NCBI GenBank assembly: GCA_027351145.1
Contig: DAIEIZ010000054.1
Location: 1-11,970 of the forward strand
DNA: 11,970 bases
From: Candidatus Moraniibacteriota bacterium
GTDB lineage: Bacteria > Patescibacteriota > Minisyncoccia > Moranbacterales > UBA2206
Direction: 5' to 3'
Shown: positions 6,128-11,699 of the stretch, piece by piece
Layout: the number at the start of each line of letters is the position of its first letter
How positions within the stretch are numbered: the stretch's first letter is position 1
Translations under genes and position numbers: made by a program
Notes under the pieces: generated by a model
Databases searched by the model: none
The model's input: the letters and a program-made list of their open reading frames with translations, nothing else
Told to the model about the DNA's origin: nothing

Positions 6128-6415
6128 ATGTTCAAAAACTACATCGCGTACGCAAAAGACAATCCCAGAGGCCTTTGGTTTAAGCAGAAAAGGTTTGGCT
6201 GGGGCTGGACACCGGTCAAATGGCAAGGCTGGCTGGTGATTGGGGCATATGTCGCATTGCTTTTTGCAGCAACCAAAACAATTAACAAAGCAGCGACTAA
6301 TGACGTGCCGGCTATTTTTCTTGTTTTAGTGATTTTGCTAACTGCAACTCTCTTTGCTGTTGCCTATAAAAAAGGCGAAAAACCGAAGTGGAATTGGGGT
6401 TGGCCGAAAAAATAA
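6128..6415 (+). CDS. Small tryptophan-rich two-helix membrane protein
   Basis: A 95-residue protein with two membrane helices (about 34-50 and 60-80) and conspicuous aromatic ends. The N-terminal segment NPRGLWFKQKRFGWGWTPVKWQGW (residues 12-35) is rich in Trp, Lys and Arg, and the C-terminus mirrors it with GEKPKWNWGWPKK. Both ends should lie on the cytoplasmic face, with the aromatic belts at the membrane interface. The pattern W-F-K-x-K-x-x-G-W-G-W-T-P looks like a conserved family signature, but I cannot attach a function. It starts after an A-rich leader with no Shine-Dalgarno. I see no convincing promoter in the 118 bases before it. Its stop is four bases before the next gene, so the two are translated from one message. 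Confidence 0.72.
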   Translation: MFKNYIAYAKDNPRGLWFKQKRFGWGWTPVKWQGWLVIGAYVALLFAATKTINKAATNDVPAIFLVLVILLTATLFAVAYKKGEKPKWNWGWPKK

Positions 6416-6419
6416 TCAA

Positions 6420-6722
6420 ATGCAAATAAGAAAAACGGTCTATATTCTCCTTGTAATGTTTTTGGGATTGCTCCTGGCAGAAATTATTCACTGGTTAATT
6501 GAAATTTGGCTGGTGAATGCTATGCTTGATCACGGAGTGGTACCCGTACAATATATCTCCTTTGGCGCGCATTGCTTTTTACCGCCCTGCCTGCAATTTG
6601 GTCTTTTATTTTTTGGTCTTTTTGGCGGATATCGCTTAGGCCAAGCTTGGTGGCGGATAGTCTATGTCGAACATCGGCATTGGAGAGGGAGAAAATTTGG
6701 GAAAAATAATGTTGCAAAATAA
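6420..6722 (+). CDS. Small two-helix membrane protein
   Basis: A 100-residue membrane protein. The ATG at 6420 is taken as the start because it follows the previous stop by four bases and opens on a short basic head (MQIRK) before a hydrophobic helix; the frame upstream to 6354 overlaps the neighbouring gene and is not needed. Helices are predicted at about 6-34 and 56-72. Between them lies H-G-V-V-P-V-Q-Y-I-S-F-G-A-H-C-F-L-P-P-C-L with two cysteines four residues apart, and after the second a basic tail with YVEHRHWRGRKFG. The family is not recognised. It is coupled to the 95-residue gene and followed by a terminator at 6739-6778, closing this unit. Confidence 0.7.
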   Translation: MQIRKTVYILLVMFLGLLLAEIIHWLIEIWLVNAMLDHGVVPVQYISFGAHCFLPPCLQFGLLFFGLFGGYRLGQAWWRIVYVEHRHWRGRKFGKNNVAK

Positions 6723-6738
6723 TCAGTCACTTTTTATC

Positions 6739-6778
6739 AGCGGATTTTTTCTGGCAACAAATCTGCTTTCTATTTTTT
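6739..6778 (+). terminator. Intrinsic terminator closing the small membrane unit
   Basis: AGCGGATTT (6739-6747) pairs with AAATCTGCT (6759-6767), nine pairs with one G-U, around an 11-base loop. It is followed by TTCTATTTTTT. The T run merges into the -35 of the next promoter. Confidence 0.65.
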
Positions 6779-6805
6779 GGACTTTTTAAAAAAATATGCT
6801 ATGAT
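6777..6805 (+). promoter_or_regulatory. Extended -10 promoter for the YqjE/YqjD-like pair
   Basis: TTGGAC (6777-6782), a 17-base spacer, then TATGAT (6800-6805) preceded by TGC. The start is predicted near 6812, about 24 bases before the ATG at 6836. Confidence 0.6.
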
Positions 6806-6835
6806 AAAATTAGTTAAAAAAAATAAACAAAAAAT

Positions 6836-7159
6836 ATGGCAACATTAAAAGGAACAAGAACTAAAAAAGAGGAGAGTGGTTCATTTGATTGGCACGAAAC
6901 ACTTTCCGGGCTTGGTGTCAGTTTTTTTAAAAATTTCGCCGATAATCTGGCTGATAAGATTAAGCATCGAATTCAAGAAATGGCAGTGTCTTTGCAAAAG
7001 GGATTGGTTGGCGCATTTTTAATTGTCGTTGGAATAATTTTCGCTTTGATCAGTGTGGTTATCTTTATTAATGAAATGCTGGCATTGAGTAATGGAGTTG
7101 GCTATGCTATCGTTGGAATTTTTTCAATCTTATTGGGATTGCTAATTATTAAAAAATAA
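6836..7159 (+). CDS. YqjE/holin-like (DUF1469-type) membrane protein
   Basis: A 107-residue protein with a soluble N-terminal half that includes an amphipathic helix (about 24-52, FKNFADNLADKIKHRIQEMAVSL), then two membrane helices at about 56-78 and 86-105 separated by a short N-G-V-G-Y loop. The arrangement, with a helix feeding into a tight two-helix hairpin, is that of the YqjE / phage-holin superfamily III group. That resemblance is by pattern, not by a diagnostic motif. The gene five bases downstream encodes a YqjD/DUF883-like protein, and the two families are neighbours in other bacteria, which strengthens the reading. The leader (AACAAAAAATATG) is almost the same as that of the gene at 5626. 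A role in the membrane or in stress is inferred only from family. Confidence 0.62.
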   Translation: MATLKGTRTKKEESGSFDWHETLSGLGVSFFKNFADNLADKIKHRIQEMAVSLQKGLVGAFLIVVGIIFALISVVIFINEMLALSNGVGYAIVGIFSILLGLLIIKK

Positions 7160-7164
7160 ATATT

Positions 7165-7401
7165 ATGGATGCAAAAGAAATTAAGGGTAGGGTAAATATT
7201 ATGAAGGTTGAAGTGCAAAAAATAGCCGAAAAAGAAATCGCTAAAGCCAAAAAGGAACTTGAAAATGCGGGGAAGAAGATAGAAGAATACACCAAAAAGA
7301 ATCCAGAAAAAGCAGCGATGATTTCTGCAGGAATCGGAGCGGCCTTGGGCGCGGCTGTCGCGGTACTTCTGGGCTCAACTGGCAAGAAAAATAAAAAATA
7401 A
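7165..7401 (+). CDS. YqjD/ElaB-like (DUF883-type) or YtxH-like tail-anchored protein
   Basis: A 78-residue protein. Residues 5-44 form a charged coiled coil (alternating Lys, Glu and Ala, for example AEKEIAKAKKELENAGKKIEE). A K-K-N-P-E-K turn leads into a glycine-zipper membrane helix (AAMISAGIGAALGAAVAVLLG, about 51-70) and a basic end (GKKNKK). The N-P turn followed by an A/G-rich single helix near the C-terminus is the hallmark of the DUF883 group, in which E. coli YqjD anchors ribosomes at the inner membrane. YtxH-like proteins look similar and cannot be excluded. The A/K/E bias alone gives spurious similarity to many coiled coils, so function should not be assumed. It lies five bases after the YqjE-like gene and shares its promoter. 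Confidence 0.6.
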   Translation: MDAKEIKGRVNIMKVEVQKIAEKEIAKAKKELENAGKKIEEYTKKNPEKAAMISAGIGAALGAAVAVLLGSTGKKNKK

Positions 7402-7420
7402 CCAGTATGTCCCGTGCGAT

Positions 7421-7441
7421 CCGCCAGATAGTGGGGGTTTT
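7421..7441 (+). terminator. Weak possible terminator after the YqjD-like gene
   Basis: CCGCCA (7421-7426) pairs with TGGGGG (7432-7437) apart from one G-G mismatch, around GATAG, and is followed by four T. The stem is short; the palindrome at 7480-7503 with seven T is a better candidate to end this unit. Confidence 0.3.
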
Positions 7442-7449
7442 GTGATAGA

Positions 7450-7478
7450 TTGCCAAAAAAGACTTTTTGAGTTATAAT
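7450..7478 (+). promoter_or_regulatory. Near-consensus promoter of the ABC exporter gene
   Basis: TTGCCA (7450-7455), a 17-base spacer, and consensus TATAAT (7473-7478). It is the strongest promoter match in the window. The start is predicted at about 7484-7486, inside the left arm of the palindrome at 7480-7503. Confidence 0.75.
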
Positions 7479-7479
7479 C

Positions 7480-7508
7480 AATAGAGGGTATATACCCTCT
7501 ATTTTTTT
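7480..7508 (+). promoter_or_regulatory. Perfect 24-bp palindrome plus T7: operator and/or terminator
   Basis: The left arm AATAGAGGGTAT (7480-7491) is followed immediately by its exact reverse complement (7492-7503), with seven T at 7502-7508. It starts one base after the -10 hexamer and covers the predicted transcription start. As DNA it looks like an operator for a dimeric repressor. As RNA it forms a stem with a T run, so it can also end transcripts arriving from the YqjE/YqjD-like unit. Both roles are inferred from position. Confidence 0.7.
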
Positions 7509-7517
7509 GTATAATTA

Positions 7518-9299
7518 ATGAAAAAGCAGCTAAAAAAACAGAATAAAATTGATTTAGGGAGCTTTTGGAGAAGTATCTGGGGGCTTCTTGCACCAAGCCA
7601 TAGGCAGATAAAAAATCTGCTCATTTTGATTATGACAATGGAGGTGGTGCATTTGGGCGGTCCTTATATGCTAAAAATCATAATCGACAAGATTACCAAT
7701 TTCGATCCGGCTCAACTTATAAGTATTCTTCTTTTGGTTGGAGCAATGTTTCTATTTAACCAGGTTTTTTCTTTTTTGGACTATTTCGGCGATAAACAGA
7801 TATTTAATATCTTAGGGGATATCATCTCCTATCTTGCTAATGACGCTCATAAGAAAATGGTATTTTTGAGTTTGGGCTATCATGAAAAAGAAAACACTGG
7901 CAGCAAGATTATTAAAATTAATCGCGGGATCGATAAAATTGATACTCTTTTTGGAAATTTCTTTTGGGAAGTGGCGCCAACAATTTTTCAGATATTTTTT
8001 ACAACCATTACGCTGTTTATTATTAATTGGCGCTTTGGAGTTATTGTATTTGTTTTCGTTCCAGCCTTTGTTTTTTTGACATTGAAGGTTAATACGATGG
8101 TTTTTCCTTTTCGCAAAAAACGCTTTGACCAACAAGAGATTGCAGCAAGTCTTATGACGCAGTCAATTGTTAATATCAATACAGTAAAATCTTTTGTGGC
8201 GGAACTTAGGGAATATTTGAAATTTTCTCGTGCAACAGCAGATGTGAGAAGCAGCCTGCTGAGCGAATATGATAAAATACTTAGATATAATTTAGCGCGA
8301 AATCTCGTAATCGATCTTGGTCGCGTGTTCGTGCTTATTTTTGGAATTTATTTGTTCATACGCGGTCAAATTACAATAGGAAGCATCGTGTTTGTTTACA
8401 CAATCTCTGAAAAAGCCCTGCTTTCTCTTTTCCGCATTTCCCGTCTCTATGATCGTATTATGGAATCAAGTGAGGCCGTAGAGAGGTTATATGCCCTATC
8501 GAAGGAAGAATCGGAAATAAAAAATGATGCAAGAGGACTTCGGCCGAAAAAAATTGAAGGTATATTAGAATTTAGAAATCTGTCTTTTCAGTATAAAGAT
8601 AGTAATATCCGTGCTTTGGATAATATAAATTTTTCAATAAATTCTGGCTGTGTGACTGCTCTCGTTGGACCGTCAGGTGGAGGAAAAACAACAATTGTGC
8701 GTATGATTTATCGGCACTATGATCCGACAGAGGGAAAAATTTTTCTAGATGGAAAAGATTTGCGAGAATATGATCTTTATGCTTTTCGTAAGTTCATGGC
8801 GATTGTTCCGCAAGAAGTGGAAATTTTTGATACGAGCATTAAGGAAAATATCGCTTATGCAAAATCTTCGGCTAGCATGGAAGAAATCGCAGCAGCAGCT
8901 CGCACCGCAAATGCGGAAGAATTCATCTTACATTTAAAGCGCGGATATGATACGATTGTTGGAGAACGTGGAATTAAGCTTTCCGGGGGGCAAAAGCAAC
9001 GCGTGGGAATCGCCAGGGCAATCTTGGCTAATCCGCGAATATTAATTTTTGATGAGGCGACATCCAGCCTGGATTCCTACTCTGAACGTCTGATCCAGGA
9101 TGCAATGGACAAAATTAGAAAAAATAGGACAGTGATTGTGATTGCCCATCGCCTAAGTACCATAAAAAAAGCTGATAAGATTGTTGTTCTTGAAAAAGGG
9201 AAGGTGGTAGAGGAGGGTAATCACATTGAACTTTCTCACCTTTCCGGCGGGCTCTATCAAAAACTAATCAAGTTGCAGGAAGTCGGGGATGTGGAATGA
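7518..9299 (+). CDS. ABC exporter half-transporter (permease fused to ATPase)
   Basis: A 593-residue half-transporter of the exporter type (MsbA/MdlB/multidrug-like), expected to work as a homodimer in the cytoplasmic membrane. The N-terminal about 325 residues are the six-helix membrane domain (helices near 33-55, 66-85, 150-170, 172-190, 260-281 and 286-300). The ATPase domain follows with all motifs intact: A-loop Tyr359, Walker A GPSGGGKTT (384-392), Q-loop Gln432, signature LSGGQ (488-492), Walker B ILIFDE (508-513) with catalytic Glu513, D-loop S-L-D (517-519) and switch His544. The substrate could be a lipid, peptide or drug and cannot be told from sequence. ATG 7518 has no Shine-Dalgarno. 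A strong promoter and a palindrome precede it. It ends with TGA 70 bases before yidD. Confidence 0.92.
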   Translation: MKKQLKKQNKIDLGSFWRSIWGLLAPSHRQIKNLLILIMTMEVVHLGGPYMLKIIIDKITNFDPAQLISILLLVGAMFLFNQVFSFLDYFGDKQIFNILGDIISYLANDAHKKMVFLSLGYHEKENTGSKIIKINRGIDKIDTLFGNFFWEVAPTIFQIFFTTITLFIINWRFGVIVFVFVPAFVFLTLKVNTMVFPFRKKRFDQQEIAASLMTQSIVNINTVKSFVAELREYLKFSRATADVRSSLLSEYDKILRYNLARNLVIDLGRVFVLIFGIYLFIRGQITIGSIVFVYTISEKALLSLFRISRLYDRIMESSEAVERLYALSKEESEIKNDARGLRPKKIEGILEFRNLSFQYKDSNIRALDNINFSINSGCVTALVGPSGGGKTTIVRMIYRHYDPTEGKIFLDGKDLREYDLYAFRKFMAIVPQEVEIFDTSIKENIAYAKSSASMEEIAAAARTANAEEFILHLKRGYDTIVGERGIKLSGGQKQRVGIARAILANPRILIFDEATSSLDSYSERLIQDAMDKIRKNRTVIVIAHRLSTIKKADKIVVLEKGKVVEEGNHIELSHLSGGLYQKLIKLQEVGDVE

Positions 9300-9322
9300 C
9301 ACAAAGCTATGGCTTAAATAAT

Positions 9323-9353
9323 CCAAATTTGCTTGACAAAAGCCCTAATTTGG
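9323..9353 (+). promoter_or_regulatory. Two-part hairpin upstream of yidD, containing a TTGACA
   Basis: CCAAATT (9323-9329) pairs with AATTTGG (9347-9353), and inside it GCTT (9331-9334) pairs with AAGC (9340-9343) around GACAA. No T run follows, so it is a poor terminator. A perfect TTGACA at 9333-9338 lies in the loop region, but the -10 at 17 bases (TTAACT) is weak. Confidence 0.4.
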
Positions 9354-9369
9354 AGTTAACTAAAGGAAG

Positions 9370-9609
9370 ATGAAACGATTAATATTGGCTCTTATAAAGC
9401 TTTATCAAAAGACACTTTCTCTTGATCGGGGACCGCTATCATATCTGGTTTCAGAGCAAATTTGCCGCTTTCATCCAACTTGCAGTCAATATACTTACGA
9501 GGCGATTGATCGCTTCGGAATATTACGTGGCGGACTGTTGGGTCTAAAAAGAATTGTACGCTGTCATCCTTGGAATAGTGGAGGATATGATCCGGTACCG
9601 AAAAAATAA
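9370..9609 (+). CDS. yidD: Membrane protein insertion efficiency factor YidD
   Basis: A 79-residue YidD protein, close to the usual size of the conserved domain. In other bacteria it assists YidC and Sec in inserting membrane proteins and lies on the inner face of the membrane through an amphipathic N-terminal helix. Here that helix is KRLILALIKLYQKTLS (residues 2-17). The signature is complete: CRFHPTCSQY (C32, C38), then EAIDRFGILRGGLLGLKRI and RCHPWNSGGYDPVP (C65, H66, P67). The start at ATG 9370 fits the family N-terminus, and an AAAGGAAG just upstream can serve as a rather close ribosome site. The usual partners rpmH, rnpA and yidC are not in this window; instead the gene sits between an ABC exporter and obg. 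Confidence 0.93.
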   Translation: MKRLILALIKLYQKTLSLDRGPLSYLVSEQICRFHPTCSQYTYEAIDRFGILRGGLLGLKRIVRCHPWNSGGYDPVPKK

Positions 9610-9662
9610 GTTATTCGTTTTTAAGTTTTCAATATAATAAATTAACCTGGAATCAAAATATT

Positions 9663-10622
9663 TTGTTTACTGATGAGGTGAAAATTAAAGTTTATGCAGG
9701 ACGCGGAGGAGACGGTGTTGTGGCTTTTAATAAGGTCAAAATGAGCCTTGGTCCAACAGGCGGAAAAGGCGGTAATGGTGGCTGCGTCTATTTTGAAGGT
9801 GTTTCCAATTTATCTGCCTTGAATAAATATAAACACAAAAAAGAATATTATGCGGAAGATGGGAAAAATGGAAAAAAGGATAATTCGGAGGGGCGTCGTG
9901 GAAAGGATATGATTTTGACTGTGCCAATCGGCAGTGTCTTGCACGATCTCCAGAATAAAAAAGAATTGGAAATCGTAAAAGTCGGCCAGCGTGTTTTGGT
10001 GGCAAATGGAGGAATTGGCGGAAGAGGAAACTTTTTCTTTCGTGGTCCATCCAATACTTCTCCAAAAGAAAGAGAGCTGGGAAAGCCCGGAGAGGAACGA
10101 GATTTTTTCGTGGAATTGCGTTTTATTGCTGATATTGGTCTTATTGGTCTTCCTAGCGCCGGAAAATCTTCTCTACTCAATGAACTTACTGCTTCCAAGG
10201 CTAAGGTGGGTAACTACGATTTCACAACGCTAGAGCCCAATCTGGGCGTTATGGAGAATATTATCCTAGCTGACATTCCTGGGCTTATCGAGGGTGCGTC
10301 TGAAGGAAAAGGATTGGGAATGAAGTTTTTGCGCCACATCCAAAGAACAAAAATTTTAGTACACTGCATCAGCTTGGAATCATTTGATTTTGAGAAAGAT
10401 TATCGAATTATCAGGGAAGAATTGAAAAAATATTCAGAAGACTTGATTCAAAAAAAAGAAATCATTCTTTTTACCAAAGCAGATTTGGCAAATGACGAAC
10501 AGATTTCTCAAAAAGCGGCAAAGATGCAAAAAATCAATCCAAATGTTCTAAGTGTCTCTATTCATGATCAAGACAAATTAGAGCAATTAAGAAAATACTT
10601 ATTAGAATCCTTGAAAGATTAA
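9663..10622 (+). CDS. obg: Obg-family GTPase (CgtA)
   Basis: A 319-residue Obg GTPase, which binds the large ribosomal subunit and acts in its maturation and in stress control. The start is a TTG at 9663, chosen because the family begins M-F-x-D-E-V and no ATG fits. Residues 1-155 are the glycine-rich Obg domain (AGRGGDGVVAF, GPTGGKGGNGGCVYFEG, ANGGIGGRGN). The G domain follows: G1 GLPSAGKSS (162-170), G2 with T188-T189 in DFTTLEPNLG, G3 DIPGLIEGA (204-212) and G4 TKAD (271-274, T in place of the usual N). The protein ends just after G5 (around S298), so the C-terminal OCT domain seen in Bacillus and the acidic tail of E. coli are both missing. It lies 53 bases after yidD and 16 bases before the next gene. 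Confidence 0.96.
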   Translation: MFTDEVKIKVYAGRGGDGVVAFNKVKMSLGPTGGKGGNGGCVYFEGVSNLSALNKYKHKKEYYAEDGKNGKKDNSEGRRGKDMILTVPIGSVLHDLQNKKELEIVKVGQRVLVANGGIGGRGNFFFRGPSNTSPKERELGKPGEERDFFVELRFIADIGLIGLPSAGKSSLLNELTASKAKVGNYDFTTLEPNLGVMENIILADIPGLIEGASEGKGLGMKFLRHIQRTKILVHCISLESFDFEKDYRIIREELKKYSEDLIQKKEIILFTKADLANDEQISQKAAKMQKINPNVLSVSIHDQDKLEQLRKYLLESLKD

Positions 10623-10638
10623 TTTAAATCAAAACGAT

Positions 10639-11346
10639 ATGTATTGGATATTTGCCATACTCTTTTCCATTGCCATTATGATTCCCGATATTATCAGAGG
10701 ACCGGTATACTTTTTGGCGGAAGAGCGTGCGGAAGAAGTTGCGATTTTCATTCTTGGTTCAATTGCTTTTTTAACTTTTGTTCAAAACGAAAGGAGAATT
10801 GCCCTTCAAAAGAAGGAAAAGGAGAAAACGCAAAAAAAAATGGATCAAGCATTTAAAGATTTAGTGGATTCATATAGCTATATCGGCGAAGTGAATAGGA
10901 GAATGGATATTCTTATGGATGTGGCGCTGGGACTGGCGGATCATTCCATTCTGGATAAGAAGAAAGAAAAGGAGACTTATGAATCCATTATAAATGCGGC
11001 GATTTTTTTACTCAAAGCCAATTCTGCAACAATTCGCTTCATTGATTTGGAAAAAAATAAAACAGAAAAAGAGGTTAGAAGTCCGGAGTATTCCAAAGCG
11101 GACATTTCCGATAAAGATATGGCCAACATGGGAGAAAATATTAATGTAAAAAAACTAAAGGATGTTCTCATTATTTCGTCTCCTCAAAAAATCAAAGGCG
11201 TAAAGAGCTTTCTTGTTATTGATGGATATGATAAAAATGAAGAAGATAGGCCTAAAAATATGGAAATCCTGAAACTTTTTGCCTCACAGGCCTTATTTCT
11301 GTATAGTTATATGACAAAGGAAGAAAAGGGAATTAGATTAGCTTAA
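10639..11346 (+). CDS. Membrane-anchored coiled-coil protein with a possible GAF-like domain
   Basis: A 235-residue protein with two hydrophobic N-terminal segments (about 2-19 and 34-48) flanking R-G-P-V-Y-F-L-A-E-E-R. A strongly charged coiled coil follows (about 50-78, RRIALQKKEKEKTQKKMDQA). The remainder, from about 84, is cytoplasmic and alpha/beta. It begins with a helix (IGEVNRRMDILMDVALGLAD), then ESIINAAIFLLKANSATIRFIDLEK, a polar loop, the strands VLIISSPQ and GVKSFLVIDGY, and a final helix NMEILKLFASQALFLYS. This order resembles a small GAF domain, a ligand or signal binding fold, but no diagnostic residues are visible and the match is tentative. There is no kinase or cyclase output domain. 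It begins 16 bases after obg and is probably co-transcribed with it. Function is unknown. Confidence 0.65.
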   Translation: MYWIFAILFSIAIMIPDIIRGPVYFLAEERAEEVAIFILGSIAFLTFVQNERRIALQKKEKEKTQKKMDQAFKDLVDSYSYIGEVNRRMDILMDVALGLADHSILDKKKEKETYESIINAAIFLLKANSATIRFIDLEKNKTEKEVRSPEYSKADISDKDMANMGENINVKKLKDVLIISSPQKIKGVKSFLVIDGYDKNEEDRPKNMEILKLFASQALFLYSYMTKEEKGIRLA

Positions 11347-11369
11347 TAATTTATTTAATAATTTTCTAT

Positions 11370-11645
11370 ATGCAAAAAGAAAACATAAAACCATTGGGCG
11401 AAAATGTCCTAATAAAGGCAATAAAAGCCAATCAGAAAACTGAGTCGGGAATCTTTTTACCGGAAACCGAAAGCGCAAATCGTCCCCAGGAGGGCAAAGT
11501 GCAAGCTATCGGAGAAAGCGAAAAAATTCAAGTGAAAAAAGGCCAGACTGTGATCTTTGCCAAATATAGCGGAACGGAAATTAAGATTGGCGGCGAGGAA
11601 TATTTAATACTCAAGGCAGAAGATATTTTGGCAATAGTTGAATAA
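11370..11645 (+). CDS. groES: Co-chaperonin GroES
   Basis: A 91-residue GroES (Hsp10), the heptameric lid of the GroEL chaperonin. The family order is clear: KPLGENVLIKAI at the start, then the mobile loop that contacts GroEL, KTESGIFLPET (about 23-33), then PQEGKVQAIGES, VKKGQTVIFAKYSGTEI, and the closing EEYLILKAEDILAIVE. The length is slightly below the usual 94-97 residues, from a short loop around 38-46. The start at ATG 11370 fits the family and has an A/T leader without a Shine-Dalgarno. groEL does not follow: a terminator begins 28 bases after the stop and the next gene runs the other way. If GroEL exists in this genome it is encoded elsewhere. A promoter is not obvious, and expression from the obg unit is possible. 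Confidence 0.94.
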   Translation: MQKENIKPLGENVLIKAIKANQKTESGIFLPETESANRPQEGKVQAIGESEKIQVKKGQTVIFAKYSGTEIKIGGEEYLILKAEDILAIVE

Positions 11646-11673
11646 TTTTATCACGTGGCATGCTCTTGATTTG

Positions 11674-11699
11674 AAAACCATCCGCTCGGGATGGTTTTT
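11674..11699. terminator. Bidirectional terminator between groES and the rhodanese gene
   Basis: AAAACCATCC (11674-11683) pairs perfectly with GGATGGTTTT (11689-11698) around GCTCG. The A run on the left and the T run on the right let it work for both converging genes. The last T bases form part of the stop codon of the minus-strand gene. Confidence 0.88.

Noticed and set aside
7210..7300. Short repeats of Lys/Glu/Ala codons as a possible tandem repeat
   Set aside because: They reflect a coiled coil in the YqjD-like protein; there is no regular period at DNA level.
7510..7515. A second TATAAT just before the ABC exporter start codon
   Set aside because: A start from it would fall inside the coding region, and the promoter at 7450-7478 explains expression.
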